64,000 nucleotides of DNA from J027 sp034437655 (GTDB lineage Bacteria > Chloroflexota > Anaerolineae > Aggregatilineales > J027), in contig DAOTTU010000080.1 in the NCBI GenBank assembly GCA_034437655.1, forward strand, positions 1 to 64,000. The letters are read 5' to 3'. The notes below the pieces were generated by a model. That model did no database searches. It was not told the origin of the DNA and worked only from the letters and a program-made list of their open reading frames with translations. Position numbers and translations under genes: made by a program. Positions 33,298 to 42,429 of the stretch are shown one piece after another (the stretch's first letter is position 1; each line of letters begins with the position of its first letter).

Positions 33298-33990
33298 TCA
33301 ATGTTTCGTTGATGGCGCTGGGGTGACTGTGAATTCCACAAGAACTGGCTCAAGATGATCTGGATAGCCTGCACGAGTATAGCCCACAATAAAACCATGT
33401 ATGGCTGGTATGTTCAGCGGCCACGGATCTAATTGAATCAGTGAACCTTCAATGGTGACCTGAATGCTTTGCATCTCATCAGACGTGGCTGAGTACACCC
33501 CTTGCGCGAACTGACTGGATTTCTCAAAGCAAAAATCGAACGCAATGCTATCACACAACCGGGTGATGGTATCGGACTTTTCGAAATCCTGTCGGGTGTA
33601 GGGACAGCGGTTCACATTATGGTTAATGCGCTCGTCTGCCAGCGCAAGCACGGCCGCCACTGCATCACCTTCAGTGTGTGAAAGTAAGCGCCGGATATGC
33701 ATCAGCGCGACCGTATCCGCTACAAGATCAGAATATGTCATCGAAATCCCACGTTTTTGGGTCAGTAGCCAAACGTCATCAGCCACTTCACCAATTGGCA
33801 TGGTATCCAGCAAGCCATAGCCTCGATCATGATGTGTAACGCCGAGCATGAATGATTTCGGTTCGACGATGGGTGAACCTACCTGTGCATTTCCCCAAAA
33901 CTGAGCAATGTAACCTGCAAGTCGCGCATGTTCTGACTGTGGAATCGCAATAGGTCGTGTTTTGGACTTAAACAATAGGTTATTCCTCAT
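33298..33990 (-). CDS. DUF3891-family protein
   Basis: The 230-residue soluble protein resembles the DUF3891 family. The early part has IPQSEHARLAGYIAQFWG. A central VTHHDRGYGLLD carries paired histidines and an Asp in HD-like style, followed by a helical region and a C-terminal beta segment. Members have no established function, although the His-Asp pattern suggests a metal site. It is convergent with the hydrolase gene. Confidence 0.7.
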   Translation of the reverse strand: MRNNLLFKSKTRPIAIPQSEHARLAGYIAQFWGNAQVGSPIVEPKSFMLGVTHHDRGYGLLDTMPIGEVADDVWLLTQKRGISMTYSDLVADTVALMHIRRLLSHTEGDAVAAVLALADERINHNVNRCPYTRQDFEKSDTITRLCDSIAFDFCFEKSSQFAQGVYSATSDEMQSIQVTIEGSLIQLDPWPLNIPAIHGFIVGYTRAGYPDHLEPVLVEFTVTPAPSTKH

Positions 33991-34005
33991 TATCTACGTG
34001 ATGAC

Positions 34006-34674
34006 TCAGTGCTTCACCAGCATAATTGCAAGGCCATCGTACCCTTTACTACCCACAGTTTGCAGGGCGGTTGGCACAACACGCGGCTCTTTCGCGACAC
34101 GTTCCACAAATCGGCGCACACCGAGTACACGTGGATCACTATTAGCGGTTTCAATCACCGCACCCCCACGCACGACATTATCGACAATAATTAAACTTCC
34201 TGAGTGAGAGAGTTGTAACGCCGCTTCAAAGTAATGCACATTATTTTCTTTGTCGGCATCAACAAAGATGACATCGAACGCGCCAGTTTTTTTTGCAATC
34301 AAATCGTCAAGCGTATGCCGTGCTGCACCAACCCTGACACTCACACGCTGTTGCAAGCCTGCATGTTGAATATTATGCTGTGCGATCTCGGCATGGTGGG
34401 CATCGGCTTCTAAGGTCACCAGGTGCCCCTTTTCTGGAAGCGCCCTGGCCAGCCAGATGGTGCTGTAGCCACCAAGTGTGCCGATCTCCAGGATTGAAGT
34501 CGCGTTGACACTCATCGCCAGCAACATCAAAAGCTGTCCCTGAGTGGGTGACACGTTGTGAGGCGGCAAGCCTGCTTTTTCACTTGCATGCAATACAGCT
34601 TCTAGAACAGGGTCATCTGGAATAAATGCCTCAGTAAAATATTGATCAACTGATGACCAGAGTGACTGTGTCAT
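34006..34674 (-). CDS. Class I SAM-dependent O-methyltransferase (CCoAMT/COMT-like)
   Basis: The 222-residue protein belongs to the O-methyltransferase family 3. It shows SAM motif I ILEIGTLGGYSTIWLARALP, VTLEADAHHAEIA, the metal-binding VIFVDADKENNVHYFEAAL and the SLIIVDNVVRGG catalytic region. Family members methylate catechol-like hydroxyls using a divalent metal ion. The substrate here is unknown. It lies 15 bases downstream of the start of the DUF3891 gene on the same strand and is probably transcribed with it. Confidence 0.9.
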   Translation of the reverse strand: MTQSLWSSVDQYFTEAFIPDDPVLEAVLHASEKAGLPPHNVSPTQGQLLMLLAMSVNATSILEIGTLGGYSTIWLARALPEKGHLVTLEADAHHAEIAQHNIQHAGLQQRVSVRVGAARHTLDDLIAKKTGAFDVIFVDADKENNVHYFEAALQLSHSGSLIIVDNVVRGGAVIETANSDPRVLGVRRFVERVAKEPRVVPTALQTVGSKGYDGLAIMLVKH

Positions 34675-34749
34675 AAATGTTTAACTCCGTGCAATGTCTA
34701 CTGGCGTGTAAATAGGCTCCATCATCACCCATGAGAAACCAGTTAGCAG

Positions 34750-35115
34750 TCAAAGCGGCTGGATCATCTCTATGCGATTACCAAACGGATCGCGAAACTC
34801 GAAGCGCTCATAGCCGGGAATAGGTACCGATTCGGCAATCTGCACACCGTGACTGTTTAATCTCTCCCGCCATGCGGCAAGGTCCTCGACCTGATAAGCA
34901 ATGTGTGCCTTTGTCCGAAAATCGGTAGGCTTGTCTTCAATACCAATATGAATTTGCTGGTCACCTAACGCTACCCAGAAGCCACCGCGTTGACGCAGCG
35001 CTGCTGGTTTCTCTATTTCGGACAACCCGAGTATCGTGCAGTAGAACGCGCGAGCGGCTTCTACGTCATCTGGTGCCACGGTGATCTGCACATGATGGAT
35101 ACGTATAGGTTTCAT
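34750..35115 (-). CDS. VOC-superfamily (glyoxalase/dioxygenase fold) protein
   Basis: The 121-residue single-domain protein has the paired beta-alpha-beta-beta-beta layout of the vicinal oxygen chelate fold. It starts with IRIHHVQITVAPDDVEAARAF and carries AHIAYQVEDLAAWRERL and a C-terminal FEFRDPFGNRIEMIQP. Metal ligands are likely the early His and the final Glu. Such proteins may be lyases, dioxygenases or resistance proteins, and no cue here chooses among them. Confidence 0.88.
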   Translation of the reverse strand: MKPIRIHHVQITVAPDDVEAARAFYCTILGLSEIEKPAALRQRGGFWVALGDQQIHIGIEDKPTDFRTKAHIAYQVEDLAAWRERLNSHGVQIAESVPIPGYERFEFRDPFGNRIEMIQPL

Positions 35116-35194
35116 ACTGACTCGCCTCTCAGTGGATTCAACAAATATATGTATAGATTACAATAGTTGCCTGCCGCAAAATTAATCCCACATC

Positions 35195-36106
35195 CTATGG
35201 TTCAGCAGCGACTGGTGGGTTAAACAGCGTGTTGATCAGATCAATCAGGCAGCGAATTAACGGGCGGTGGCGCTCATGGGCACGATACACCAGTGAGAGA
35301 TCAACACAGAGCGGTTGCACTGGTGCCACGCGGATTTCGCCAGCAGCGATACCTTTATCAACTGCATGACGTTCCAATAGTGATAGCCCAATACCAGCTT
35401 TGACCAAATCATAACGACTGTGGTCATCATCAATCTGCACCTGATACTGGCATGTTAGCCCCTGAGCGGCGAGATGTTTATCCACGACTTGTTGAAACGG
35501 ACAACAAACACGTGGACTTACCCACGGGCGAGCCGCCAGCTCCCGCCAGTCAGCGGGGTCGAAGTCAAGCGGCCATACGGCCGGGATCGCCACTACAAGT
35601 TCAGACTGTGTCAGGCATTGTGCTTCTAGAATAGGATCAGAAACTGTGCCATACACAAAACCAATATCAAGCACATTGGTGGTCAGGGCTTCAAGAATCT
35701 GCATTGAGGTTGATTGTTCAAGCACCAGATTGATGCCCGCATGATTGCTCTGCACCCGTTGGATCAGTTGCGGAATTTTCAGGAATTGGGGCGTGCTACA
35801 TAATCCAATTGCAACTTCGCCGAGCATCGTTGCCTTAATATCGAGCGCATGGTTCACCAAATCCCGGGCCGCCTGTAAGGTTATTTTCGCTTTTTCAAGG
35901 AGTTGTGCCCCTTTCGGTGTGATGGACATGCCCTGATTGCTGCGGGTGAACAACTCCACACCCAATTCTTCCTCAAGTAGCTTGATGTGCATACTGATTG
36001 TCGACGGTGTTGTGTAAAGTCGCTGTGCTGCGCGGGTGAGCGTGCCTTCTTCGGCGACAATAGCAAATGTTTGCAACTGGTAAAGCTCCACGATGGTCCC
36101 CTTCAT
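35195..36106 (-). CDS. LysR-family transcriptional regulator
   Basis: The 303-residue regulator has an N-terminal winged helix-turn-helix (LYQLQTFAIVAEEGTLTRAA, LYTTPSTISMHIKLLEEELG) and a periplasmic-binding-protein-like effector domain from about residue 90. It should bind DNA as a tetramer and respond to a small co-inducer. The VOC gene just downstream on the same strand is a possible target or co-transcribed partner. An imperfect GTGA-N9-TCAC repeat lies upstream of its start, near 36159-36175. Confidence 0.92.
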   Translation of the reverse strand: MKGTIVELYQLQTFAIVAEEGTLTRAAQRLYTTPSTISMHIKLLEEELGVELFTRSNQGMSITPKGAQLLEKAKITLQAARDLVNHALDIKATMLGEVAIGLCSTPQFLKIPQLIQRVQSNHAGINLVLEQSTSMQILEALTTNVLDIGFVYGTVSDPILEAQCLTQSELVVAIPAVWPLDFDPADWRELAARPWVSPRVCCPFQQVVDKHLAAQGLTCQYQVQIDDDHSRYDLVKAGIGLSLLERHAVDKGIAAGEIRVAPVQPLCVDLSLVYRAHERHRPLIRCLIDLINTLFNPPVAAEP

Positions 36107-36218
36107 CTATATCCTCACTAACTATTATGCCACCTTTTGGCGTGTGCAGCGTTCGGTGATGTCAAAGGTCACGTTCAGAATTATTGCAGCCTCCAATCTT
36201 GCTCACTGTGCTATCGAC

Positions 36219-36752
36219 TTATCGGCGAAAATAAGCGTATGCATCGGGAAAATCAGGTGGGGCCGTTTTGGCTTTGCCACTCCAGGCATTGATCGATAAG
36301 CGATAAACGCTGGTGCGTTTAAGGTCGTCGGTGGTCGTGGGTTCGTAATCAGTGCCGGGGTGCAGATGTGGTGCGTATTTCGCCATCAACAGCGCTAATG
36401 CATGTTCAGCTTCGGCCGTATCATGGACCACCCGTGCCTCCCCAAAAGCAACCACCCCGGCATATTCAACACTGAATTCCAGCGCACGCTTAGCAGGGAG
36501 AATGCGTCCCATCTCCGCGACCGAAAAACAGGCCGGTGTACCGTTTTCTAATGCAGTGCGTGTGGTCCCACGCCGCGCCGTATGAAAGTAGATTGCATGG
36601 ACAGCCATGTCATAGACGAAAATGTTCATATTGACGAGAGGTTGCTGCTCAACCGTTACGGCCAGATGACCGTAAGCGGCACGTTCCAGAAATGTTGCAA
36701 TCCAGGCATCGTCCTGAGCGCGGTCTTTGCGCCGTACAGTGTGTAGTGTCAT
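36219..36752 (-). CDS. Pyridoxamine 5'-phosphate oxidase-like flavin-binding protein
   Basis: The 177-residue protein has the split-barrel FMN-binding fold of the PNPOx-like superfamily. Features are TFLERAAYGHLAVTVEQQPL near the N-terminus, IYFHTARRGTTRTALENGTP in the FMN-binding region and VVAFGEARVVHD. Relatives include nitroimidazole reductases (NimA-like) as well as B6 enzymes. ATG 36752 begins MTLHTVRRKDRAQ. A longer frame from 36839 runs into the shared promoter. It is divergent from a MocR-type regulator. Confidence 0.82.
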   Translation of the reverse strand: MTLHTVRRKDRAQDDAWIATFLERAAYGHLAVTVEQQPLVNMNIFVYDMAVHAIYFHTARRGTTRTALENGTPACFSVAEMGRILPAKRALEFSVEYAGVVAFGEARVVHDTAEAEHALALLMAKYAPHLHPGTDYEPTTTDDLKRTSVYRLSINAWSGKAKTAPPDFPDAYAYFRR

Positions 36753-36784
36753 TAGGCCTGTCCTTTGTGTTGAGTCAAGATTTC

Positions 36785-36826
36785 TACTGTATACTGTAGC
36801 GAGATAAAGTGGTCGGACAAAGGTCC
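36785..36826. promoter_or_regulatory. Probable MocR operator/promoter region between divergent genes
   Basis: An exact tandem repeat of TACTGTA (36785-36791 and 36792-36798) lies between the PNPOx-like and MocR genes, and a GGAC/GTCC inverted repeat lies at 36815-36818 and 36823-36826. MocR/GabR/PdxR regulators commonly bind direct repeats in the shared upstream region. The TATACT inside the repeat may also be a -10 element. Confidence 0.55.
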
Positions 36827-36867
36827 ACATCTGACACAAACAAGCCGGCCAGTTTCATAGATTGACC

Positions 36868-38349
36868 ATGAGTGACGTTAACCGTACCTTTCAAATCGGG
36901 CTAGTACATCTAAACCCAACCGCAGACACTCCACTGTATCAACAGTTGTACGAGGCCCTGCGCACAGCTATTTTGAACGGCCGCTTGTCTCGAGAGACGC
37001 GCCTACCGTCTTCGCGTGATCTGGCAGAATTGTTAGACGTTTCGCGTACAACGGTCATGAACGCTTACGAGCAGCTCATCGCTGAAGGCTATCTTGAACC
37101 CCGGCGCGGCTCTGGTACCTATGTCAGTGCGCAGTTGCCTGCTGACCTATTGCAAGCACGTCGCACCAAACCAGGCCCTCAAGCACAATCCATCGGCCAA
37201 CGGCGTATTGCGCGACGTGCCAACGCCATCACTGACCTACCGCATGGCGCTGTACGCGGCGGTCATGCCCTGCCGTTTCGCTATGGTGCAACTGACATGT
37301 CGCTATTTCCGGTTGATGTATGGTCACGCCTAACCGCGCTCCGTCAGCGTTACCCCCAGCGCGACCATTTCACGTACCATGCTGCCTCTCTCGGCTATGC
37401 ACCATTGCGGCAAGCCATAGCGGAATATCTGGCGACGTCGCGCGGTGTTGTCTGCCATCCAGAGCAAATCATCATCACCAGCGGCGCACAACAGGGTATT
37501 TTCCTGGCTGCGCATATCCTCCTTGACCCCGGTGAGCGCGTTATTATGGAGGAACCCGGCTACAACGGCGCACAGCGCGCTTTTCGCATGGCTGGCGCTG
37601 AACTGGTCCCGACACTGATTGATAATGAGGGGCTGGACATCGCCACAGGTGCAGTAAGGGCTCCTGATGCACGTATTGCTTTCGTTACCCCGTCGCGACA
37701 GTATCCGTTAGGCATCATGATGAGCCTCAAACGTCGCCTCGAGTTGCTGGACTGGGCAACAACTACCGGTGGCTGGATTGTTGAAGATGACTACGATAGT
37801 GAATTTCGCTATGTTGGGCGACCTATCCCGGCGTTACAAGGGCTGGACAATGCTGCACGAGTGATCTACATCGGTACGTTTAGTAAGGTGCTGTTTCCCA
37901 GCATACGTTTGGGCTATGTCGTCGCACCAGAAGACCTGGTCAACACTTTTTTGCACTTACGCGGGGCATTGGACACCAATACTCATACACTCAACCAGGT
38001 GGTGCTTGCAGATTTCATCAAAGAAGGGCATTTCATACGCCACATCCGTCGAATGCGTAAGGCCTATGCTGAGCGTAGTGCCTATTTTGCCACACGTTTT
38101 ACAGAGATCATCGGTTTACCGCTAGGGTCGCATGATGCCGGGCTGAGCGTGGTGGCGTGGTTGCCAGACGATATTTCAGATGTGGCGATTGCGCAACGGG
38201 CACAGCAACATGGTGTCATCGTTGCTCCCGTATCGACCTATTATGCGCAGCACGTGCCACGTCCCGGCTTGCTGCTGGGTTACGCAGGCTTTGACGACAC
38301 CACCACCGACCGTGGACTGGCTGCCCTACGTGCCGCTTTCGGTGTCTAG
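36868..38349 (+). CDS. MocR/PdxR-like regulator (GntR helix-turn-helix fused to class I aminotransferase)
   Basis: The 493-residue protein has a GntR-type winged helix (about residues 18-90: TPLYQQLYEALRTAI, RLPSSRDLAELLDVSRTT) joined to a class I aminotransferase-fold domain. The PLP lysine is Lys340 in GTFSKVLFPSIRLGY, and DDYDSEFRY contributes the cofactor aspartate. Such proteins sense PLP or PLP adducts and regulate B6, GABA or related genes. The divergent PNPOx-like gene supports a PdxR-type role. ATG 36868 is preferred over TTG 36862. Confidence 0.92.
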   Translation: MSDVNRTFQIGLVHLNPTADTPLYQQLYEALRTAILNGRLSRETRLPSSRDLAELLDVSRTTVMNAYEQLIAEGYLEPRRGSGTYVSAQLPADLLQARRTKPGPQAQSIGQRRIARRANAITDLPHGAVRGGHALPFRYGATDMSLFPVDVWSRLTALRQRYPQRDHFTYHAASLGYAPLRQAIAEYLATSRGVVCHPEQIIITSGAQQGIFLAAHILLDPGERVIMEEPGYNGAQRAFRMAGAELVPTLIDNEGLDIATGAVRAPDARIAFVTPSRQYPLGIMMSLKRRLELLDWATTTGGWIVEDDYDSEFRYVGRPIPALQGLDNAARVIYIGTFSKVLFPSIRLGYVVAPEDLVNTFLHLRGALDTNTHTLNQVVLADFIKEGHFIRHIRRMRKAYAERSAYFATRFTEIIGLPLGSHDAGLSVVAWLPDDISDVAIAQRAQQHGVIVAPVSTYYAQHVPRPGLLLGYAGFDDTTTDRGLAALRAAFGV

Positions 38350-38449
38350 AAGCTAGCTACTTGCATATGATGGATAGTTTTGATGGCTGCGCTCTGACCA
38401 ACACAATTAATTGCTTGAGCAACATATTGCCAGATTCATTTACATGTAA

Positions 38450-38625
38450 CCTTTAATTTTAGCTCTACTAGAAGCATTAGACTACCTGCACCGACGTCAA
38501 TTGTTGCATCGCGATCTATACCACCTGAGTTTTTGCCAATCATCAAGCGGTTGCTAGCGGTTGACCCGGCGAATCGATATCCCACTACGACAGCACTTAT
38601 CCATGCCTTCTGTGTGATATGCTGA
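38450..38625 (+). pseudogene. Ser/Thr protein kinase remnant with internal deletion
   Basis: Positions 38450-38520 encode ALLEALDYLHRRQLLHRDL, matching the helix and HRD catalytic loop of bacterial Ser/Thr kinases. The next frame, from 38524, gives PEFLPIIKRLLAVDPANRYP and then TTTALIHAF, matching the final subdomain XI of the same family, and ends at a TGA (38623-38625). Everything between the HRD loop and subdomain XI is missing, and the two parts are in different frames. No N-terminal lobe is found upstream. It is a heavily decayed kinase gene lying in the gap after the MocR gene. Confidence 0.65.
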
Positions 38626-38672
38626 CACCCTGATTTCCTACATTTTCATCCTGGTTGGGTATGTTTGCGCGA

Positions 38673-40061
38673 TCAATCGCAGGCCGCATAGGACTCGCTG
38701 ACAATGACATAACCTTCTATCGTCTGGGAAATGCGCCGACCAGCAATGGTCGCCTGCACATTGACATAGATGATATACAAGCCCGGTGTCATGCCGTTGG
38801 TATCGGCATAGACGACGACTGTATCCCCCAGATCAGCTTGTGCTGTAGACACTTCAACCGTCGGGCCACTTAAAGACGCGGCTGGCACAATGTCGGTCGT
38901 AAACTCACCGGGATAGCCGACATTTTGAATCTCAAACTGGCCCACCTCTACTAATGCCGGGCATGTCACCCCGACTTCAACCGTCATCTGGTCAGCCACG
39001 AGCGCCATCTGTGGCACCAGTTCAGCCGGGCGGCGGGGCATGGTAATTAGGCGGTTATAGAGCAGGGTTGGGCGTGCATCCATATCGAGCAACGAGAACC
39101 AACGCATATGGCTGCACTGCGACAGCGCCTCATCTGGCAACAACGACCAGTTGAGGTTCCACAAAAAAGTCGGCCCAACATAGTCCCAGTAACGGTCGGC
39201 AAAATCATAGGAACGAATGGTGTATTCGGCCTGAGTCGTCCCGTCGAGCTGCATCCAGCTAAAGTCACGGAAACTGGGGTCAGCCGGGGAGCAGACCACG
39301 CCATCTTCGGCCGGGCTCCGCAGCCAACCGTATTCAGTCAACCAGATCGGTTTTTCTTCCAGACCAAATTCAATCATCATGTCGCGGATGAGTTCCGTGC
39401 GGCGAAAATTCATTGTGTCAGGGGCGGGGGCTTGTTCGGGCGGGTTATTCGCGCCGTAGGGGTGATAGCCAAAGGCGTCGAAGTAGCCACCAGCCCCAAG
39501 CTGGAACATTTGCCGGGTGAAACGGAGGTCGTCCATTGAAATATCCGAATCAGGCGCAGGGGCCAGCCCGCCTGAAATAACCAGAATCTCAGGGTCAAAG
39601 GCTTTGACTTCCTCATAAACCACCCGCAACATCTGCACATATTCGGCCGGATTCGGTCCGCGTGGCCACTCTGCCCGCAAATTGGGTTCGTTGTGAACCT
39701 CTATCGCCTCGACACCGCCGTTACGCGCCAGTTCACCCAGCCGGGCCCGCGTATCAATACGGAACTGTTCCCAATTTGAGGGCCAGCCAAAGTCCATGCG
39801 AAACAAAATTTTCTTATCCGGGTAGCTAAATATCTGTGGCGGGTCATAGAGCTTAACCCAGTCCATACCGAGTTGATCAGCAATCCCCTGTCCGCCACCG
39901 CCAGCATTGGGCGCAATGTGAATTCCATAGCCGAGGTGTGGGCGCGGTAGCTCAGGAGGGGCTGCGGCAGCCGGGGCTGCGTCTGAGGAAAAGATAATCA
40001 ACGCGGCCGCGCTTGTTATCATAAGAATGAAAAGTTTTTTCAAAACAGTGGTGTTTGTCAT
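38673..40061 (-). CDS. Secreted TIM-barrel glycoside hydrolase-like protein
   Basis: The 462-residue protein has a signal peptide (FILMITSAAALIIFSSDAAP) and then a TIM-barrel related to clan GH-A. The likely acid/base glutamate is in EAIEVHNEPNLRAEW, in the usual NEP form, and the likely nucleophile is in KPIWLTEYGW. FDAFGYHPYG lies between them. A C-terminal beta domain of about 110 residues follows. Sugar specificity cannot be read. It is divergent from the GT39-like genes, so it may trim or remodel the same envelope glycans. Confidence 0.8.
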   Translation of the reverse strand: MTNTTVLKKLFILMITSAAALIIFSSDAAPAAAAPPELPRPHLGYGIHIAPNAGGGGQGIADQLGMDWVKLYDPPQIFSYPDKKILFRMDFGWPSNWEQFRIDTRARLGELARNGGVEAIEVHNEPNLRAEWPRGPNPAEYVQMLRVVYEEVKAFDPEILVISGGLAPAPDSDISMDDLRFTRQMFQLGAGGYFDAFGYHPYGANNPPEQAPAPDTMNFRRTELIRDMMIEFGLEEKPIWLTEYGWLRSPAEDGVVCSPADPSFRDFSWMQLDGTTQAEYTIRSYDFADRYWDYVGPTFLWNLNWSLLPDEALSQCSHMRWFSLLDMDARPTLLYNRLITMPRRPAELVPQMALVADQMTVEVGVTCPALVEVGQFEIQNVGYPGEFTTDIVPAASLSGPTVEVSTAQADLGDTVVVYADTNGMTPGLYIIYVNVQATIAGRRISQTIEGYVIVSESYAACD

Positions 40062-40207
40062 CTGATGCTCAAAAAACTACGGTGATTGCTTTTCTAAAGT
40101 GTAGAGAAAACAGCGCTGTTTTGCCACTTTTGTCTTTGCTAAAATCGGTTGTCGTTTTCCATACTGATTTATCTCGCTGTTTTTCGAGTTCATCAACTGA
40201 GAGGGTT

Positions 40208-41761
40208 GTGCTGAACAAGACACGTTTCTGGGTTATGGTGCTGCTGTTGTGGGGCATCTGGTTTGTCCGGGCCTACAACATTATGGCCATGCCAATCTTC
40301 GTTGACGAAAGCCTGCACATTATCCGCGCTCAGGTGGTCTATGACTTCACAGACGCCAAAGCCTCGATATTGCCGGCCAAGCTGCTGCTCTACTACTATC
40401 TGGGGCTATTTGACCCGCAGGATGTCGGTGGGGCATGGCTCTCGCGGCAAGCGGTTGCGCTCCTGGCTCCGCTCAGTGCGGCGTTAACGGCATTGCTGGC
40501 GCAAAAGCTGTTCAAAAGCTGGCGCGTGGGAATGCTGGCATTGGTTATATACGCTGTGCTGCCATTTTTCGTCTTTTTCGACCGCATGGCCTTCGCTGAT
40601 CCGTTTGCGATGCTTTTTGGAATTGCACTGGCGATCCTGTCATTGAACCTGGCCCGACGTCCCTCGCGACGTAATGCTCTATATGTAGGGGCGATGCTCG
40701 GTACCGCAATGTTGGCGAAATTGACGGCCGCGCCGTGGCTGCTGTTGCCCCCGTTAGCTGCATGGTTTTTCGGTGGCTGGAACCGTCAACAGTATCTGCG
40801 TTATGGGAGCATCGTAGCTGCCGTTGTGGCACTGATGTTTGTGCCTTCAGCGGCATACATGGTCTATCAAGAGATCAATCCACCCGAAAACAAGGTTGAG
40901 TCGGTCGAGCAGGACCTCTTTACACCCGCCGAACGTGACCGTATTGAGCAGATCACCTACAACCTTGAAACCTACATTGAATCCACCTACACCATGTTTA
41001 CTACCCCGCTGCTAGGGCTACTCGTCGTGCTTGGCATCTGGCAGTTTACACGCACCCCACGAGCAGTGTTGTATCTATTGGCGTTTGGGTTGCTGGTGTG
41101 GGTACCCATTACCATCACGGCGGCGCGACCCAGTACCCGCTATCTGGTGGCAGGCGTGCCGGGATTCTTGCTCATTCTGTCAGCCGGTTTTAATGCCCTG
41201 ATACTGCTGGCCAACCGTGCTAGAGGTACCACCAAACAAATTGTACGTTTCGCCGTTGGAATGGCCGCGCTGGTCGTATTGCTGGGTCTATTAGAGGGTG
41301 CTGAGTTTGTGCAACATGCCTGGAATGAGCCGCAAAATCTGGCGCTGGCGGAACGTGATATCTGGGAATACTACCAACAAAGCGCAGCCGGTTATCCACT
41401 GGCACAGGCCGCAGATGACATCACACAGCTTGAGCCCATGCCTGGCCATGCCTCTGGCAACAGTATTCCGATGGCTGGTTTCGTGGGGGCCTGCCATGCC
41501 ATGCGTCTCTATTTCCCGGCTTCAGCAGACGTGGGGTTACACTGTCCATATTATGAGTGGAGCCCTGACGAAGATGATGCCACCCTTGCCGCCTGGGAAG
41601 ACCGTGTACGCAATGATGGTACATGGTACTTTTTGACCGACACCGAAGAACAACCGATGAATGTTTACACGCTCAACCTTGATGTTGAGGTCATTGCCAC
41701 CTATCAGCGCCCCCATGATGGCATTCCAGTCCAATTATTGAAAGTGAGTGCGCCGCGATGA
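40208..41761 (+). CDS. GT39-like polytopic glycosyltransferase, paralogue 1
   Basis: The protein (517 residues from the GTG at 40208) has about 11 to 12 membrane segments and the ArnT/PMT-type (GT-C) layout. The first extracytoplasmic loop carries FVDESLHIIRAQV, with the acidic catalytic-type pair. A large C-terminal outside domain has EPMPGHASGNSIPMAGFVGA and a cysteine pair (VGACHAMR, LHCPYYEWSPDED), and it ends with YQRPHDGIPVQLL. The donor is probably a polyprenyl-phosphate sugar. The start is uncertain: an in-frame TTG-type start at 40055 or ATG 40235 are alternatives. Its stop overlaps the GNAT gene. Confidence 0.8.
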   Translation: MLNKTRFWVMVLLLWGIWFVRAYNIMAMPIFVDESLHIIRAQVVYDFTDAKASILPAKLLLYYYLGLFDPQDVGGAWLSRQAVALLAPLSAALTALLAQKLFKSWRVGMLALVIYAVLPFFVFFDRMAFADPFAMLFGIALAILSLNLARRPSRRNALYVGAMLGTAMLAKLTAAPWLLLPPLAAWFFGGWNRQQYLRYGSIVAAVVALMFVPSAAYMVYQEINPPENKVESVEQDLFTPAERDRIEQITYNLETYIESTYTMFTTPLLGLLVVLGIWQFTRTPRAVLYLLAFGLLVWVPITITAARPSTRYLVAGVPGFLLILSAGFNALILLANRARGTTKQIVRFAVGMAALVVLLGLLEGAEFVQHAWNEPQNLALAERDIWEYYQQSAAGYPLAQAADDITQLEPMPGHASGNSIPMAGFVGACHAMRLYFPASADVGLHCPYYEWSPDEDDATLAAWEDRVRNDGTWYFLTDTEEQPMNVYTLNLDVEVIATYQRPHDGIPVQLLKVSAPR

Positions 41762-42429
41762 TTGAACTTCGCCAGGCAACGGCCTGGGATACGGAAGCCA
41801 TTGCTGAAATTAAGCACCAAACCTGGCTTGAGCAAAACGCCAGTCCTCTACAAATCGCCATTGCACTGAGCCAGCCCGGTCATTTTGCAGTGCTTGCCAG
41901 CATTGACCAGACGCCCGTTGGATATATAAGCTGCTTTCCGACAGTGAGCGCCACCGGACAAAAACGCTGGGAATTTGACGAAATTGCGGTGCAGCCTGAC
42001 TATCGGCGGCGCGGTATTGCCAAACAGCTTATCTCTCAGGCAGTTATCGCAGGTGACCGCCAACATGCCAACCAGTTTCGGGCCCTGATCCGTGTCGATA
42101 ATGTCGCCAGCCAACAGGCCTTTGCTGCACATGGGCTGAGTACTAACAATACTGTCTATGAACTCTATATTCACGAGCAACCGCTAGAAACAGACCTGCC
42201 ATTGCCAGAAGGTTTATACCCGGTTGAAGTCTACACGTTTAGCTACCACGGCCACTGGCTGGAGGGCGAGGTTGATGCAGTCGGGTTGCAACGTGCGCCC
42301 CAACTCTTGAAGACGTATCAACACGATTCGATAGGGGTATTGGTTCCAGAAACAGACACAGAGCTGGTGCAGGTTGCAGCCGCCTCTGGCTATGAATGGA
42401 TTGCCTCTTACAACTGGTGGGAGAAATGA
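41758..42429 (+). CDS. GNAT-family N-acetyltransferase
   Basis: The 223-residue protein has the GNAT fold. The acetyl-CoA loop is in FDEIAVQPDYRRRGIAKQLI, followed by a later NVASQQAFAAHGLS helix. The C-terminal 70 residues extend beyond a minimal GNAT domain. It is coupled by four-base overlaps to the GT39-like genes on both sides. It may therefore acetylate a sugar or protein handled by them, but this is inference from position. Confidence 0.85.
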   Translation: MIELRQATAWDTEAIAEIKHQTWLEQNASPLQIAIALSQPGHFAVLASIDQTPVGYISCFPTVSATGQKRWEFDEIAVQPDYRRRGIAKQLISQAVIAGDRQHANQFRALIRVDNVASQQAFAAHGLSTNNTVYELYIHEQPLETDLPLPEGLYPVEVYTFSYHGHWLEGEVDAVGLQRAPQLLKTYQHDSIGVLVPETDTELVQVAAASGYEWIASYNWWEK

